Assembly: GCA_029817715.1 (NCBI GenBank)
Contig: JARUPY010000089.1
Span: 496,001-560,000 of the forward strand
Reading direction: 5' to 3'
DNA from: Melastoma dodecandrum
Lineage: Eukaryota; Streptophyta; Magnoliopsida; Myrtales; Melastomataceae
DNA: 64,000 bases
Under the pieces are notes generated by a model. The model saw nothing but the letters and a program-made list of their open reading frames with translations, did not search any database and had not been told where the DNA came from. The translations under genes were made by a program, and so were the position numbers. Of this stretch, positions 34,289 through 44,114 are shown piece after piece (position 1 is the stretch's first letter; the number at the start of each line of letters is the position of its first letter).

Positions 34289-34885
34289 CTATGACTCAGC
34301 TTTTGCCTTGTCTTTCAGATCTGTCATTTTCGCATTTCCTTTGGAGCGTTCCTCCTCTGGATCTGCCATCTTCTCTTGAAGATCTTTCTTCACGTTTCTT
34401 TCAGAGTTGGTGTCACCCTTCTCCTTCAGATCTGTCTTCCCTTCCTGGGAAATCTTCGCATTCCCCTTAGAATTGGCTTTTGCCTTTTCTTTGGGTTTAG
34501 CCGTTTCCTTCTGAGAAACTACCTTCGCTTTTCCCTTAGATCTAGCCGCAGCTTCTTTGGGATTAGCCATCTCCTTCTGGAGATCTTGTTTCGCCTCACT
34601 CTTTGAGTCAGCTTTTGCTTTCTCCTTAAGTTCAGCCTTCCCCTTCTGGGAATCCGCAGTTTTCAGCTTCTTGGGACATTCGTAAGAACGATGTCCTAGT
34701 TGCTTACACTGCCAGCAGAGAACTGTTGCCTTCGTTCCTGAAACGGAACCAGCATCACTATGCTCACTATCTCCCTTGTTAGGACATACCTTTCGGGAGT
34801 GCCCTTCCTTCTTGCATCCCCAGCATATCTTTCTCTTTGCAGCAGGATCCATCTGCAGAGTTTTTAGAAAGAGAGGTGTTTGCAA
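34289..34885 (-). pseudogene. Two zinc knuckles and Lys/Glu-rich repeats, copy 2
   Basis: 198 codons. Two CCHC knuckles stand close together (CWGCKKEGHSRKVC and CWQCKQLGHRSYEC). They are followed by about seven imperfect 17-22-residue repeats rich in Lys, Glu and Ala (KGKAKVVSQKETAKPKEKAK and variants). The capsid region has its own separate knuckle, so this is an additional nucleic-acid-binding domain after RNase H. The frame is shifted relative to RNase H here; in copy 1 the two are continuous. Confidence 0.75.
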
Positions 34886-35072
34886 GTTCTCTAGAGAGAG
34901 AGTCGGCTATTATGTTGTGGTCGGACTGAATGTATTCGACCTCGTATTTATAATAGCTAAACCATTCCTGCAACCTTAAGAGTCTAGTTTGCCTAGCTTC
35001 CTTAAGGTTCAGACTCATAAACCTTTTTACATAGGTCGAGTCAGAGCGCACTAAAAATTCTTTCGGTGCCAA
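34779..35072 (-). pseudogene. RNase H C-terminal part, copy 2
   Basis: Contains FLVRSDSTYVKRFMSLNLKE and NIIADSLSREL, the end of a pararetroviral RNase H. A stop at 35163 (Trp codon in copy 1) separates it from RT. Confidence 0.8.
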
Positions 35073-35162
35073 AAAGATGTAAAAAGCCTTTATTCCGTAT
35101 TTTAAGGCTAATACTTCTTTTTCATGTATCGGGTACCTTAGTTCGCACCCCTTGCTTCCCGA

Positions 35163-36184
35163 TCAGTATTTGCACACCGGTTCTGGTTTTCGTCCTTTCA
35201 TTTTGAGGACTGCTCCATGAAATTCTTCAGAAGCATCAAATTCCAAGACTAACTCAACCTTGTCAGAAGGCAAAGCGAGTTGTGACAAATTTTTCACCTT
35301 TGCTTTAATCCTTCTAATGGATTGAGTATCTTCATCTTCCCATATCCAAGGATTTGTAGAAGTGGTTTTCTTCGAAATCCTACTTAGATATCGGGAAAGA
35401 TCTTTTACAAACTTTCTTGCATAGTTAACAAATCCACAAAATCTTTGGACCTGTTTTCTGTCCTCAAGTCTGTCAGGAAAATCAACTATTTTCTCAGCAA
35501 TATGACTTTGTAGTTTTATTTTTCCCTGCTCAATCTCCATGCCTAGAAAATTCACCGACTCCTTAAACCATTCTATCTTTCTTTCAGATAGAATCATACC
35601 TTCCTGTCGGAAGACATCAGTCACCTTATCTAGGTGCCTCATGTGATCGTCCTCAGTCTGACTGTAGACTAACACATCGTCAATATAGACTACACAAAAT
35701 TTTCGGACCTGCTTGAAAGCATTATCCATCTTGACTTGCCAGTATCCACTTTTTAAGTCAAACTTAGAGAAGAACTTTGGTTGGCTCAGACTTACCCTAT
35801 CAATCAAATCTCCCGCAGTGGGAATCTTATAGCCATCGTCTTTTATAGCTTTGTTAAGCTGACGATAATCTATAACCATTCGTGCTTTACCTCGCACCTG
35901 CTCTGATTAATAACCATAAAGGCAGGACTAGAATGTGGACTGTAACTGTCCCTAATCAAGCCTTTTCCAAGCAACTCAGGAATTTGTTTGTCAAACTCCT
36001 CAACCATCTCAGCCGTATACGTGATATTTCTTGCTCTTATAATGGTTCCGGGATCTTTCAACTCTAATCTAGCCTTTAGGCCATTTCGAGTCCATAACTT
36101 TAGTGGATCTTCACTAAAATTATCGGCTAGTTTTACTAGGAACTTATCCCATTTTGTTCCTGTTAACTTAACAGCCATACACAT
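35163..36184 (-). pseudogene. Reverse transcriptase, copy 2 (internal deletion)
   Basis: Two fragments (35870-36184 and 35163-35897) in different frames. The catalytic YIDD is kept (VVYIDDVLVYSQTEDD). About 40 residues between WQVKM and DNAFKQV, which include the MPFGLKNAP block in copy 1, are deleted. A short identical stretch at both deletion edges suggests microhomology repair. The enzyme cannot be active. Confidence 0.88.
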
Positions 36185-36211
36185 TTCTTGTTTTAAAAAG
36201 AAATCGTCATA

Positions 36212-39200
36212 CTAGCTAGAACTCCTGGTATTCGTTGGAGAAAACAGGGTTTGTTCCCATGAATCATTCTCTTCCAACCGTATATCACCACGTTGAGCTC
36301 GCACTCTGAAAGCTTTTTCACATGGAATATTGCCACAGTATTCTGTCCGTTTTACCGGATAAAAGCCAAATTTTAACCGCAGTCTAGGCTCTTGTAGAAT
36401 ACTTATCTTTACACCACCAATGGAAACATCGTTTTCATTCTGCACAAAAGGAAGGTTTTCCTTCTGACCCTTTAAAAAGGCGTTACCAATAATGATGTCG
36501 GCCTCTAGTAAAGGATGTGCAAGAATCTCTTTAATGATGAATTTTTGTCCACCAATAAAGACAGGCACGTTGCTTGCCTTATGGCCAACCATTGTTGCCA
36601 TACCATCGACGTTAACCATGTGGATGGGTTTCTGCAGTGGTTCCCACCACTCATCTGGTAGAGCATTGAGTCTAGCACAAGTTATGCTACACCCAGTATC
36701 TATCAAGTTATCCAAAGAGTATTCATAGTATCCAGGAAACTTGAAAGTTAGAGCGACATATGTGCTCAAGTCTTCCTTCCTGACACTAAACCCAATATTC
36801 TTAGGTACCTCTTGGGATGGTTCTATCATCCTCCAGATATCGTCTATCGCAATAGACCTTTGCTTAGCTATCTGCTCGATAACCTTACAGACTTCAGGAA
36901 TCTTAGATAAAGAGTTTTCCATACTGGTAACTCTTAACATCCGTATAGACTCCTCTCTCGTTTGGTCTAAAGGGTCTTCATAGACTGGTAATGATACATG
37001 TCTATACCCTACGATCCTACCCGTATGTTGCGACGGGGCTCTCGAATCAACAGACCTTCGAGACATTTCTTCTATTAGTGGTGGAGGAGATGCTTCTGCT
37101 TGTCGGGACACAATTATGTCTTCTCCCACATCACTAGCTCTAGAAGAAACCTCAGAGAGCATATGTGATCTTGGCTCTCTCAGGAGTGGCATCCTCACAG
37201 GCAGATGCCTGTTAGCTCTAAAACTTTCTCTAGACGGTTCACCCAACATTAAAGTAATCTCGTTACCTCTTTGTCGGATATTTGCCGCACTAATCGGTCT
37301 AGAGCTACTACCTGGTTCAGTCATAACCCAATTTCTTGGCCAGGTTAACTCCAGTGGGTTTACCTCTCCCCTACGAAACTGTTGGTAGCTATTATGACCT
37401 TCTTCGAACAACTCAGTAAGTCTCGAGATGTTCCTCACACCAGGACTAGTTGTATTTACCAATCGGTAAATCACTCTAGTGTGATACGCCAAAAACTTGG
37501 CCTGGGAATTCATTCTATCCATATTCATTGATTTGATCCTCAAGGTCAATGAATTTCCCAAACAGCGATCGTTCAGGGCCATCATGAAATTTGGATGGAC
37601 CTGGAACCATACAGGGCCGTGTGCTAGGTTGGCCTGTATACCTGATATCAGCTGATCTCTAAACTCTCGCCATCGTTTATCGATCACAGCTGCTACCACA
37701 GGACTATCCGCTGGAAGATGGAATAGCGGGATAAGTCCTACTTGGATCAACCCAATGTGTATATAGTTATATACACCTCTTGCACGTTGCATGGTTTCCC
37801 TAATGCGTTGTACGTTGAGTAATGGGATATCCAAAGTCTCAAGTTCCGTGTTTGTAACTTGAGCCGTGGCCTCAGTTTGCGAGATGTCTATTATCGATTT
37901 AAAATTAAATCTCGATATATTATAGACCTCTCTCACATTTACATTGGGCAACCTCCATTCCAGGACTGACTGGGATGGCTCTTCGTACTGGTGGGATTCC
38001 CCCAGTACCTGATTCGATGCTTCCAGCGGAACCATCTCATCACCATCTCCGTTTTGCTCTGCTCTCATCATGAACAGATGCATTTTCCAGAGATCAGAGT
38101 CATCTTCCGAGTCTGTATCATAGTCTGATAATATCTCATAAATCGACTCTACTTCCGAATCTAAGTCAGATATCTCTTGCTCGTCAATTGGTTCATAAGC
38201 AAGGACTTCTTCCTCGTGACTCCTGTCGTTTAAGAACACCATACGGAGTCTTTCTCTCCTTTGGTTTTTCTTTGGACAACTATCCGCCTTGTGGTCTTTT
38301 GATCCACAAAACCAGCAGCAATTGCAGCTACTCAACGGTTTTCCTTTTAGACATTTAGGCTCTCTGTCATGCTTACGCTTAAAGGCATCGATCCTATCTT
38401 TGTCTTTAAGGTTATCCCGTCTCCTTACAAACCTTCTGGGCTTGTAAGCATAACCTCCTTTTTGCTTACGCTGGAAGTCCTTCTTGGGCCAAACTTTTCT
38501 TTTGTTATACCCAACAAACTTCCTCTTTCGGGGAAAGTTTTTCGTTCTCAATGAATCTCCTGAAGAGTTGCGAATATCGCATCCATACCTTCCGGGTACA
38601 TATTTAATTTGAGAACAATAGCTCTTATTCAAGTATGACAGTTTCTTAGCAGCCTCCTTTACTTGGAGCTCAGTACATGCCTTACGCATTGAGTACTTAA
38701 CCGCCTGAATTTTTCCTCCGAGTCCAGAGACAATCTTTTCCTCACTCAGAAGTAATTCATAGGCCTTTTGCGCAACTTCCGACCATGGTTCTGGAAGTTT
38801 TGCAAAAAAGGTTCCTAATATGAACTGTTGAGATACTACATCCAGATTGTAATAGTACTTCTGGAATTCACACACGTAGCTATCAAACCAGCACATATCA
38901 CAGATTTGTAGTTTAACTAGAGCGGTCAATGACTGCTCTTTTTCCACAGTCTCAGTGGATAATGAAAAACCACAGAACTCACGTTTTAGGGCATCAGCAA
39001 TTATTGCTAATACTCCATCAACCGTCAGCGCTTGATCTATCTTTTCCTTAATGTCTGTGTGCGCCACTAAGGTTTTCCAATATTTTTGCGCTGTACCCAT
39101 AAAGGCTGCCACACATAATTCGTAGACTGCTCCAGGAGGTACTCCTCCTATAGACGCAGTCATTCGAATAAGTAATAACCACTCATCTATCTTTTCAGAT

Positions 39201-39448
39201 ACGTGCTTTTCACAATCAATGTCCAGAAAAGCACCAGGGGTAATTATTGGCTTTAAAACATTATCCCTTGGGACAAATTCTTGTTTAGTCCGATGAGGAT
39301 AATCGGGTCTGTAAATTTCCCTCTTCGCAGTTACCAGTTCATTAAACGTTCTATTGTCTAAATGAACTGGAGTGTCTTCTGCCAGACCTAAGGCTTTCCT
39401 TAAGTCTTTTGTCAACTCCCCACTTTGGGAGTTCAAGTTTGCACTCAC
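36212..39448 (-). CDS. Caulimovirid capsid - movement protein - protease polyprotein, copy 2
   Basis: 1078 codons without a stop. Capsid region at about residues 1-395: LPEPWSEVAQKAYELLLSEE, GLGGKIQAVKYSMRKAC, YVPGRYGC, a basic stretch, then the zinc knuckle CWFCGSKDHKADSC at about 375-390. An acidic linker follows (DSEVESIYEILSDYDTDSED). The movement protein of the 30K class is at about 500-670 (YNYIHIGLIQVGLIPLFHLP, RCLGNSLTLRIKSMN). An Arg/Ser-rich linker is next, then an aspartic protease with LIDTGCSIT at about 915 and ADIIIGNAFL. RT follows in the same frame after one nonsense codon at 36212. The 5' end is not a genuine ATG; the frame is entered from 39445-39843 by a frame change. Viral fossil in host DNA. 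Confidence 0.85.
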   Translation of the reverse strand: MSANLNSQSGELTKDLRKALGLAEDTPVHLDNRTFNELVTAKREIYRPDYPHRTKQEFVPRDNVLKPIITPGAFLDIDCEKHVSEKIDEWLLLIRMTASIGGVPPGAVYELCVAAFMGTAQKYWKTLVAHTDIKEKIDQALTVDGVLAIIADALKREFCGFSLSTETVEKEQSLTALVKLQICDMCWFDSYVCEFQKYYYNLDVVSQQFILGTFFAKLPEPWSEVAQKAYELLLSEEKIVSGLGGKIQAVKYSMRKACTELQVKEAAKKLSYLNKSYCSQIKYVPGRYGCDIRNSSGDSLRTKNFPRKRKFVGYNKRKVWPKKDFQRKQKGGYAYKPRRFVRRRDNLKDKDRIDAFKRKHDREPKCLKGKPLSSCNCCWFCGSKDHKADSCPKKNQRRERLRMVFLNDRSHEEEVLAYEPIDEQEISDLDSEVESIYEILSDYDTDSEDDSDLWKMHLFMMRAEQNGDGDEMVPLEASNQVLGESHQYEEPSQSVLEWRLPNVNVREVYNISRFNFKSIIDISQTEATAQVTNTELETLDIPLLNVQRIRETMQRARGVYNYIHIGLIQVGLIPLFHLPADSPVVAAVIDKRWREFRDQLISGIQANLAHGPVWFQVHPNFMMALNDRCLGNSLTLRIKSMNMDRMNSQAKFLAYHTRVIYRLVNTTSPGVRNISRLTELFEEGHNSYQQFRRGEVNPLELTWPRNWVMTEPGSSSRPISAANIRQRGNEITLMLGEPSRESFRANRHLPVRMPLLREPRSHMLSEVSSRASDVGEDIIVSRQAEASPPPLIEEMSRRSVDSRAPSQHTGRIVGYRHVSLPVYEDPLDQTREESIRMLRVTSMENSLSKIPEVCKVIEQIAKQRSIAIDDIWRMIEPSQEVPKNIGFSVRKEDLSTYVALTFKFPGYYEYSLDNLIDTGCSITCARLNALPDEWWEPLQKPIHMVNVDGMATMVGHKASNVPVFIGGQKFIIKEILAHPLLEADIIIGNAFLKGQKENLPFVQNENDVSIGGVKISILQEPRLRLKFGFYPVKRTEYCGNIPCEKAFRVRAQRGDIRLEENDSWEQTLFSPTNTRSSS

Positions 39449-39843
39449 TTTTGTGAGTATAAAATGTAAGGGGCCACTGACTCCTTATACATCTCATCCA
39501 CACTCTTGCATTGATTCTGTTTGGAATTTCTTCCTCCCAGATTCAACCTTTCGACTGGTTTTCCCGTGGTACTCTCCAGTCCAGAAGTCGCCTCGACTTC
39601 AGGCCTTTTTAAACTTCTTTCTCTCTCCAGAGCGTCTAACATGTTGTTAACAATAGAGCCTACTTCCTGTGCCATTTGGTTTCGGCTTTCTAAAGTTTCA
39701 TTGCTCCCCTGAATAGTCAGCTGAGTTAAAATGTCATTTATACTCTTGCTGATTCCAAAAGGAGTCATTCTAGACTCTGGAACGAACTCCAATCTTGACG
39801 GAGTTCCATAAAGATTTCCAGAAGATTTTCCTTCTTCAGCCAT
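39445..39843 (-). pseudogene. N-terminal part of ORF1, copy 2
   Basis: 132 codons from ATG 39843, rich in Ser/Glu, with SKSINDILTQLTIQGSN and VDEMYKESVAPYIL. It stops at TGA exactly where the long frame begins in the -1 direction (CAAAAGTGA). Either a point indel or a decayed frameshift site explains this; copy 1 has this spot deleted and cannot decide. Confidence 0.7.
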
Positions 39844-40424
39844 TCAGAAAATCTTACTTTAGGACCCTGATGGATATTTTTGAAACTGCGTCAAAGTTTA
39901 GGATACGGAGAGATATTTTCGAAACGTTAGAATAAATTTGAAAAATTTTGTAATTTTGGGATAATTTTGATAAAATGGCCTAAAATTAATGTCACGAGAT
40001 TTATGGAAGTTGTTTTGCTAGCCGCGTCACAGCTAGGCATAGGCGTGCAAGTCACGGCAAAATAAATAGTTTGCGCGTACTGATGAAAAGCTCATTCCAA
40101 AAGCTACACGACACCTGCGTCATAGCAATTATCATGATTCTTCTCCCCCCTCCCCTCCCCCGAGAAAAAATTGATTGGGTGAAATTAAAAGGAAAGAAAA
40201 ACGACAACGGGAATTATTGGAAATCGGTATTTGCACAGGTGAGGCAAGATTCGTGTGAATAAGGTCGTCTGAAAAGAAAAAGAGAGAGAGAAATATAACG
40301 TTACGTAACCTCCGGCATACAACTGACACGTGAGAGGTGTTTCTTTTTTATATAATTTGAAATCTACTTCGTATTAAAAATAAATAGACAAAAATATTAT
40401 CACAAATTTTTTATTTTTTATTTT
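39844..40424. other. Spacer upstream of viral copy 2
   Basis: Non-coding and AT-rich. It includes a C-rich stretch at 40140-40160. No gene is visible. Confidence 0.5.
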
Positions 40425-40845
40425 TTATTTTGACAAATCTTGAATTTAATCGTGCGAAACTTAACAAGTTTTAATACATAATTTTTATTTATTGACTATA
40501 TTGAAAATACTTATGTATTACTTTATTTTAAAATTTTGATAGCGAAATTAAGTGAATTGGAAGTCGAAGTTGGACGAGAGTTGCCGATGCTGTAAAAAAA
40601 TATACAATATTAATGAATTTGGAGGTCATTTTTACGAGTAGAGTGGATAGAGGCTGAAACTCCACTATTATAAGACGCGTGTCAGATTACATTAATATCT
40701 TGTTTGGTCGCTAAAAAAAAAAAATTTGGCCAAAATTAATATTAAAGTAAAAGTTAAAGATAAAATTATGTAACAAACTAAAATAATTATAAAATAGAAA
40801 GTTGACTTAAAATTAAAAACATAAACATATATTTTATCAAATAAA
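40425..40845. mobile_element. Decayed relative of the Mutator-like MITE
   Basis: Internal sequence resembles 30790-31211 (AAGTGAATTGGAAG.CGAAGTT, CTCCACTATTATAAGACGCG, TTAAAGATAAAATTATGTAA). The right inverted repeat is present and the left is mostly missing. It ends about 90 bp upstream of the region shared with the DIR3 promoter. Confidence 0.7.
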
Positions 40846-40983
40846 TAGATCTCAATAAAAGAAAATATGTATCACCACGTGATATCCTTTTAGTTTTTAT
40901 CATTAAAAGACGCCGAGGAGAAATACACTCATGTTTCTATCATTGTCAAACGCTCAAGCATGCGACCTTCTCTCAGAAACTCG

Positions 40984-40990
40984 TATAAAC
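40984..40990 (+). promoter_or_regulatory. TATA box of DIR4
   Basis: TATAAAC lies 76 bp before the DIR4 ATG. The homologous site upstream of DIR3 reads TACAAAA. Confidence 0.65.
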
Positions 40991-41059
40991 AGGGGGGATA
41001 CGTGCTCTTCAGTTTCCTATCCATTCATTTCGCGTTTTAGTATAACAATCGACGAAGAG

Positions 41060-41650
41060 ATGTCTTCCTCCTACAATGTGCTCGTGGTCACTCTCCACGT
41101 CCTCTTCATAGTCGCAACGGGCATGTACGCATCTGAAGCCACCCCCTCCTCCCCTCCTCTTTGCCTTTCCCCCGCGTCACCTCCTCCCCCTTCCCAGAAC
41201 AAGACGCTGACGTTCTACCTGCAGAAAATCCTCGCGGATGGCACCAATGCGGCGGTCGCTAACACGGTCCCCGTTGCGGGGATCCAGGGCAAGCTTTTCG
41301 GCCTCCAACAGTTTGGGACTTTCTATGTCTACGATGTCAACATGACCGCAAGTCCTAGCCGGAACTCCACCTTGATCGGCCAAGAGTACGGGACCTTTGC
41401 CATAGCAAACCTAAAAGGGTATGTGTTCATGGTCTCCTCGACTTACGTGTTCACCTCCGGGGAATTAGCCGGCAGCACGTTGACGGGACTCGGCGTTTTC
41501 GACATGAAGCAGCCGGTGAGTTATATCCCGATCGTGGGAGGAACTAACGCGTTAACGAACGCGATTGGATACATTGCATATCAAATAGTTGTCTTGGAGC
41601 CGCCGTACATGGTCATAAAAGTCACCCCAAACTATAAAATCGCGGCCTAG
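41060..41650 (+). CDS. Dirigent protein DIR4
   Basis: Intact intronless 196-aa secreted dirigent protein. ATG 41060 (MSSSYNVLVV) is chosen because DIR3 and DIR6 begin the same way and the TATA spacing fits. The signal peptide ends MYASEA. A Pro-rich linker (SSPPLCLSPASPPPP) follows, then the dirigent domain: TFYLQKILADGTNAAVANTV, QQFGTFYVYDVNMTASPS, STYVFTSGELAGSTLTGLGV, VGGTNALTNAIGYIAYQIVV. N-glycosylation sites include NKT, NMT and NST. It is the closest paralogue of DIR3, and its promoter shows what DIR3 had before the Tat insertion. Confidence 0.92.
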   Translation: MSSSYNVLVVTLHVLFIVATGMYASEATPSSPPLCLSPASPPPPSQNKTLTFYLQKILADGTNAAVANTVPVAGIQGKLFGLQQFGTFYVYDVNMTASPSRNSTLIGQEYGTFAIANLKGYVFMVSSTYVFTSGELAGSTLTGLGVFDMKQPVSYIPIVGGTNALTNAIGYIAYQIVVLEPPYMVIKVTPNYKIAA

Positions 41651-43767
41651 CCTAACTGCAGCGCTTTGTCTGTTTCGCTGTATGGATCGACAAAAGCTTT
41701 GCTCAGACAAGCTACACGAGTGTATTTTAGTGGAATAAGGAAGTTTAATAATAAAACACATGCCAATTGAAGTTTCATGTACACAAATTTCATCCCGTTC
41801 AACCTCTTATAAACACACACGTTCTTCGCCAAATATCGCAACATGTTGTTTCACCCGTAAACAGTTACGCCTTATCAGAGCGGAGCACGTCGTGGAATAC
41901 ATACACAAGAGCCGATATACTCTTCACGTTCCGGACGAACCGCTTATCCTCGTCCACATGTGCGCATTAAGGGAACGTGCAAGTATACCAAGAAAACAGG
42001 GAAAGGGACCAAGAGTGGAGGTACGAACTCGCTCAAGTGTGAATCAGGATTTAATGGAAATCCATGTGCTCAAATTTGGAAGGTTGTTCTGAGGGGTCAA
42101 AGTTCAAGTACTAGTGAGAGTTTCCGAATAGGGCCAAAGTTGATGTGGCTCAAAGATTATGAATAGAGAGTGTTGTGTGTTCGAATTCGAGCAAGGCACT
42201 GTTTAAATTTGGTTTGCAGGGTTACTTTATGTCAATCGACTTGATATACGACATATTTCCATTTGTGAACTTATAAGTGAGATTGTTCAAGTTCTATCAT
42301 ATACCTGTAAAATTCAAGCTGTTTTCAAACCTTAATTATTTTTCTTCGAAATAGTATATTTATTAAATTCTTTATTCATCAACTTATGCTGTATCTTAGA
42401 TGTGTAGTATCATGTCGAGTGAATTATTTTTTATACGAAATAGTTTCTTCTAATATTGCGTTTGATACAAGGATTTGAGAAATGAATGGAATGGATTAAT
42501 AATTCTATTCATTTTCCTTTCCAAATCTCCTTCTATTCAATTCTTTTCCATTTAATTCATTTCTGTTTCCTTTATTTTATATAGAAATAGAAGGAACGGG
42601 CATTCCTGTTCATAGGAGGGAATCCTTATTCCCTTCACGTCATTTTTCTAAGTAATTACATTTTTCATTATTATTATTTTTTCTCCCTTTTCATTCCATG
42701 TCGTCTGGAATTTTCATTCCGGAAAAACCAAACTGGGCTGAAAGGGTTTGTGTTATGCCCACCCCTTAATAAGCAGGCTGTGCATGAATTTACAAAATTC
42801 AATCAAGAAATGAATCCAAATTCATCACCCGTTTGTCTGTCCTACTACATAGTCCCGATATTGGAGGAAGATCTCATGAAAAAGTGTGACGACTTTGGGC
42901 CACGAGCTGCACGACACGGTTGGTCGGAAAGCTGGGCTGCGAATTTTTAATTTTTTTTTAAATGCGATTGCACAATCGGCCGAGAATAATAAAAAAGAAA
43001 TTGTCCCTTTGTTGTTTAGAACCAAGAAGTTGATTCGGTGGAAGAAACAATATTTCATAGGAGAAAGAATAATTTTTCGTACTGGATTTAGATGCATCAC
43101 GAATTAGGGGCTGCCACTCGATAATGTAATGATACAGAAGCACCTCTAACAGATTAGACTCTATCGTAACTCAAAATTCACTTTAAGTGAAGAAAGACTT
43201 CACTTTGATTGACTGGGGGTGGGGGTAGTGTTGATTGGTTCGGAAATCTGCCAAGTGCCGAGATCAGGTTGCTGGTTTGCTTTCAGCGAAATGGAAATCT
43301 GAGATGGGAGGGAACTCTATCAGCTATGTGCATGTATTTGGCAAGATAACTGCGCCTAGATCTGCTTTTTGTGGGAGAATCTCGGAGATTGCGATTGCTT
43401 CCTGTGGCATGATTATGGTTATGGAGCCAAACTGATTCTATTTAGATCAAAATCAATGCCGCTGTCAGGAATTGTGTTCCCTGGCGGATTAACTGTGCTA
43501 TATCCGCTCTTACTCGATAGATCATGATTTCCGCTGTTCAGCTACCATGTAACTTTGCTCTATCTCTGCACAAATTGTTCCATGTAGTTTTCTAATTGGT
43601 GAAATTTGTTTTCATTTGCTTTTTCTTTTACGGCTGCAGGACTTAACAACAGTTCGTTTCTAGGTAAATCAATCTCATTGAGTCTTCCCGGAATCGGCAT
43701 TCATTTGTTCCGTTGGCCGGTAGTCCCCACCATCTGACTCTAGCCCTTTGAATGGTTGCTCTATCAG
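41651..43767. other. Intergenic, DIR4 to DUF1068 exon
   Basis: No gene is supported. 42455-42745 is rich in ATTCATT/AATGGAAT-type sequence with weak inverted ends, possibly an old MITE. 43200-43640 may be intron or leader of the DUF1068 fragment, but no exon is recognisable. Confidence 0.5.
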
Positions 43768-44114
43768 ATTGTTCGAAGAATGATCCGGAGGTGGGTGCAG
43801 AAACCGAAAACAACTTTGCGGAACTATTGTCCGAGGAACTTAGACACCGCGAGACGGAAGCTTTGGAAAGTCACCAACTTGATGACATAGCTCTGCTAGA
43901 GGCGAAGAAGTTGACTTCTCAGTATCAGAAAGAGGCGGATAAGTGTAACTCGGGAATGGATACTTGCGAAGAGGCTAGGGAGAAATCTGAAGCGGCTTTG
44001 GTAGCGCAAAAGAAGTTGACGGCACTGTGGGAATCGAGGGCACGCCAGAGGGGATGGAAGGAAGGGATGGCTAAAGCTCGTCCTCGATCTCAAGGGCGTG
44101 TGCAGTCTTCCTAG
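43768..44114 (+). pseudogene. Orphan last exon of a DUF1068 protein
   Basis: The translated segment resembles the conserved C-terminal half of plant DUF1068 proteins, whose function is unknown: DCSKNDPEVGAE, LLSEELRHRETEALESHQL, SQYQKEADKCNSGMDTCEEA, REKSEAALVAQKKLTALWES, RARQRGWKEG. A splice acceptor (TATCAG, ending 43767) precedes it. The N-terminal membrane-anchor exon is not seen within the 2 kb upstream. It is either a duplicated fragment or a gene whose first exon I failed to recognise. The frame is undamaged to its stop at 44114. Confidence 0.6.

Larger units (their letters stand above)
31385..39843 (-). mobile_element. Endogenous caulimovirid, copy 2
   Basis: About 8.46 kb on the minus strand, same layout as copy 1 and better preserved. 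The capsid-movement-protease frame is open for 1078 codons. Breaks: a frame change at 39447, a nonsense codon before RT (36212-36214), an indel near 35900, a roughly 120-bp deletion inside RT, a stop at 35163 and frameshifts downstream. Both ends match copy 1: it starts at the ORF1 ATG and ends about 70-80 bp past the primer site. No integrase and no LTRs are present. With core RT sequence missing, this copy cannot encode a working polymerase. Confidence 0.9.

Noticed and set aside
22150..39843. Viral copies as LTR (gypsy) retrotransposons
   Set aside because: No LTRs, no integrase; capsid knuckle, movement protein and tRNA-Met site are caulimovirid marks.
40931..41059. Longer DIR4 start upstream of ATG 41060
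   Set aside because: It would begin upstream of the TATA box and precede the signal peptide; paralogues start at MSSSY.
42455..42745. Possible MITE with ATTCATT/GGAATGG ends
   Set aside because: Inverted ends are too weak and no target duplication is clear.
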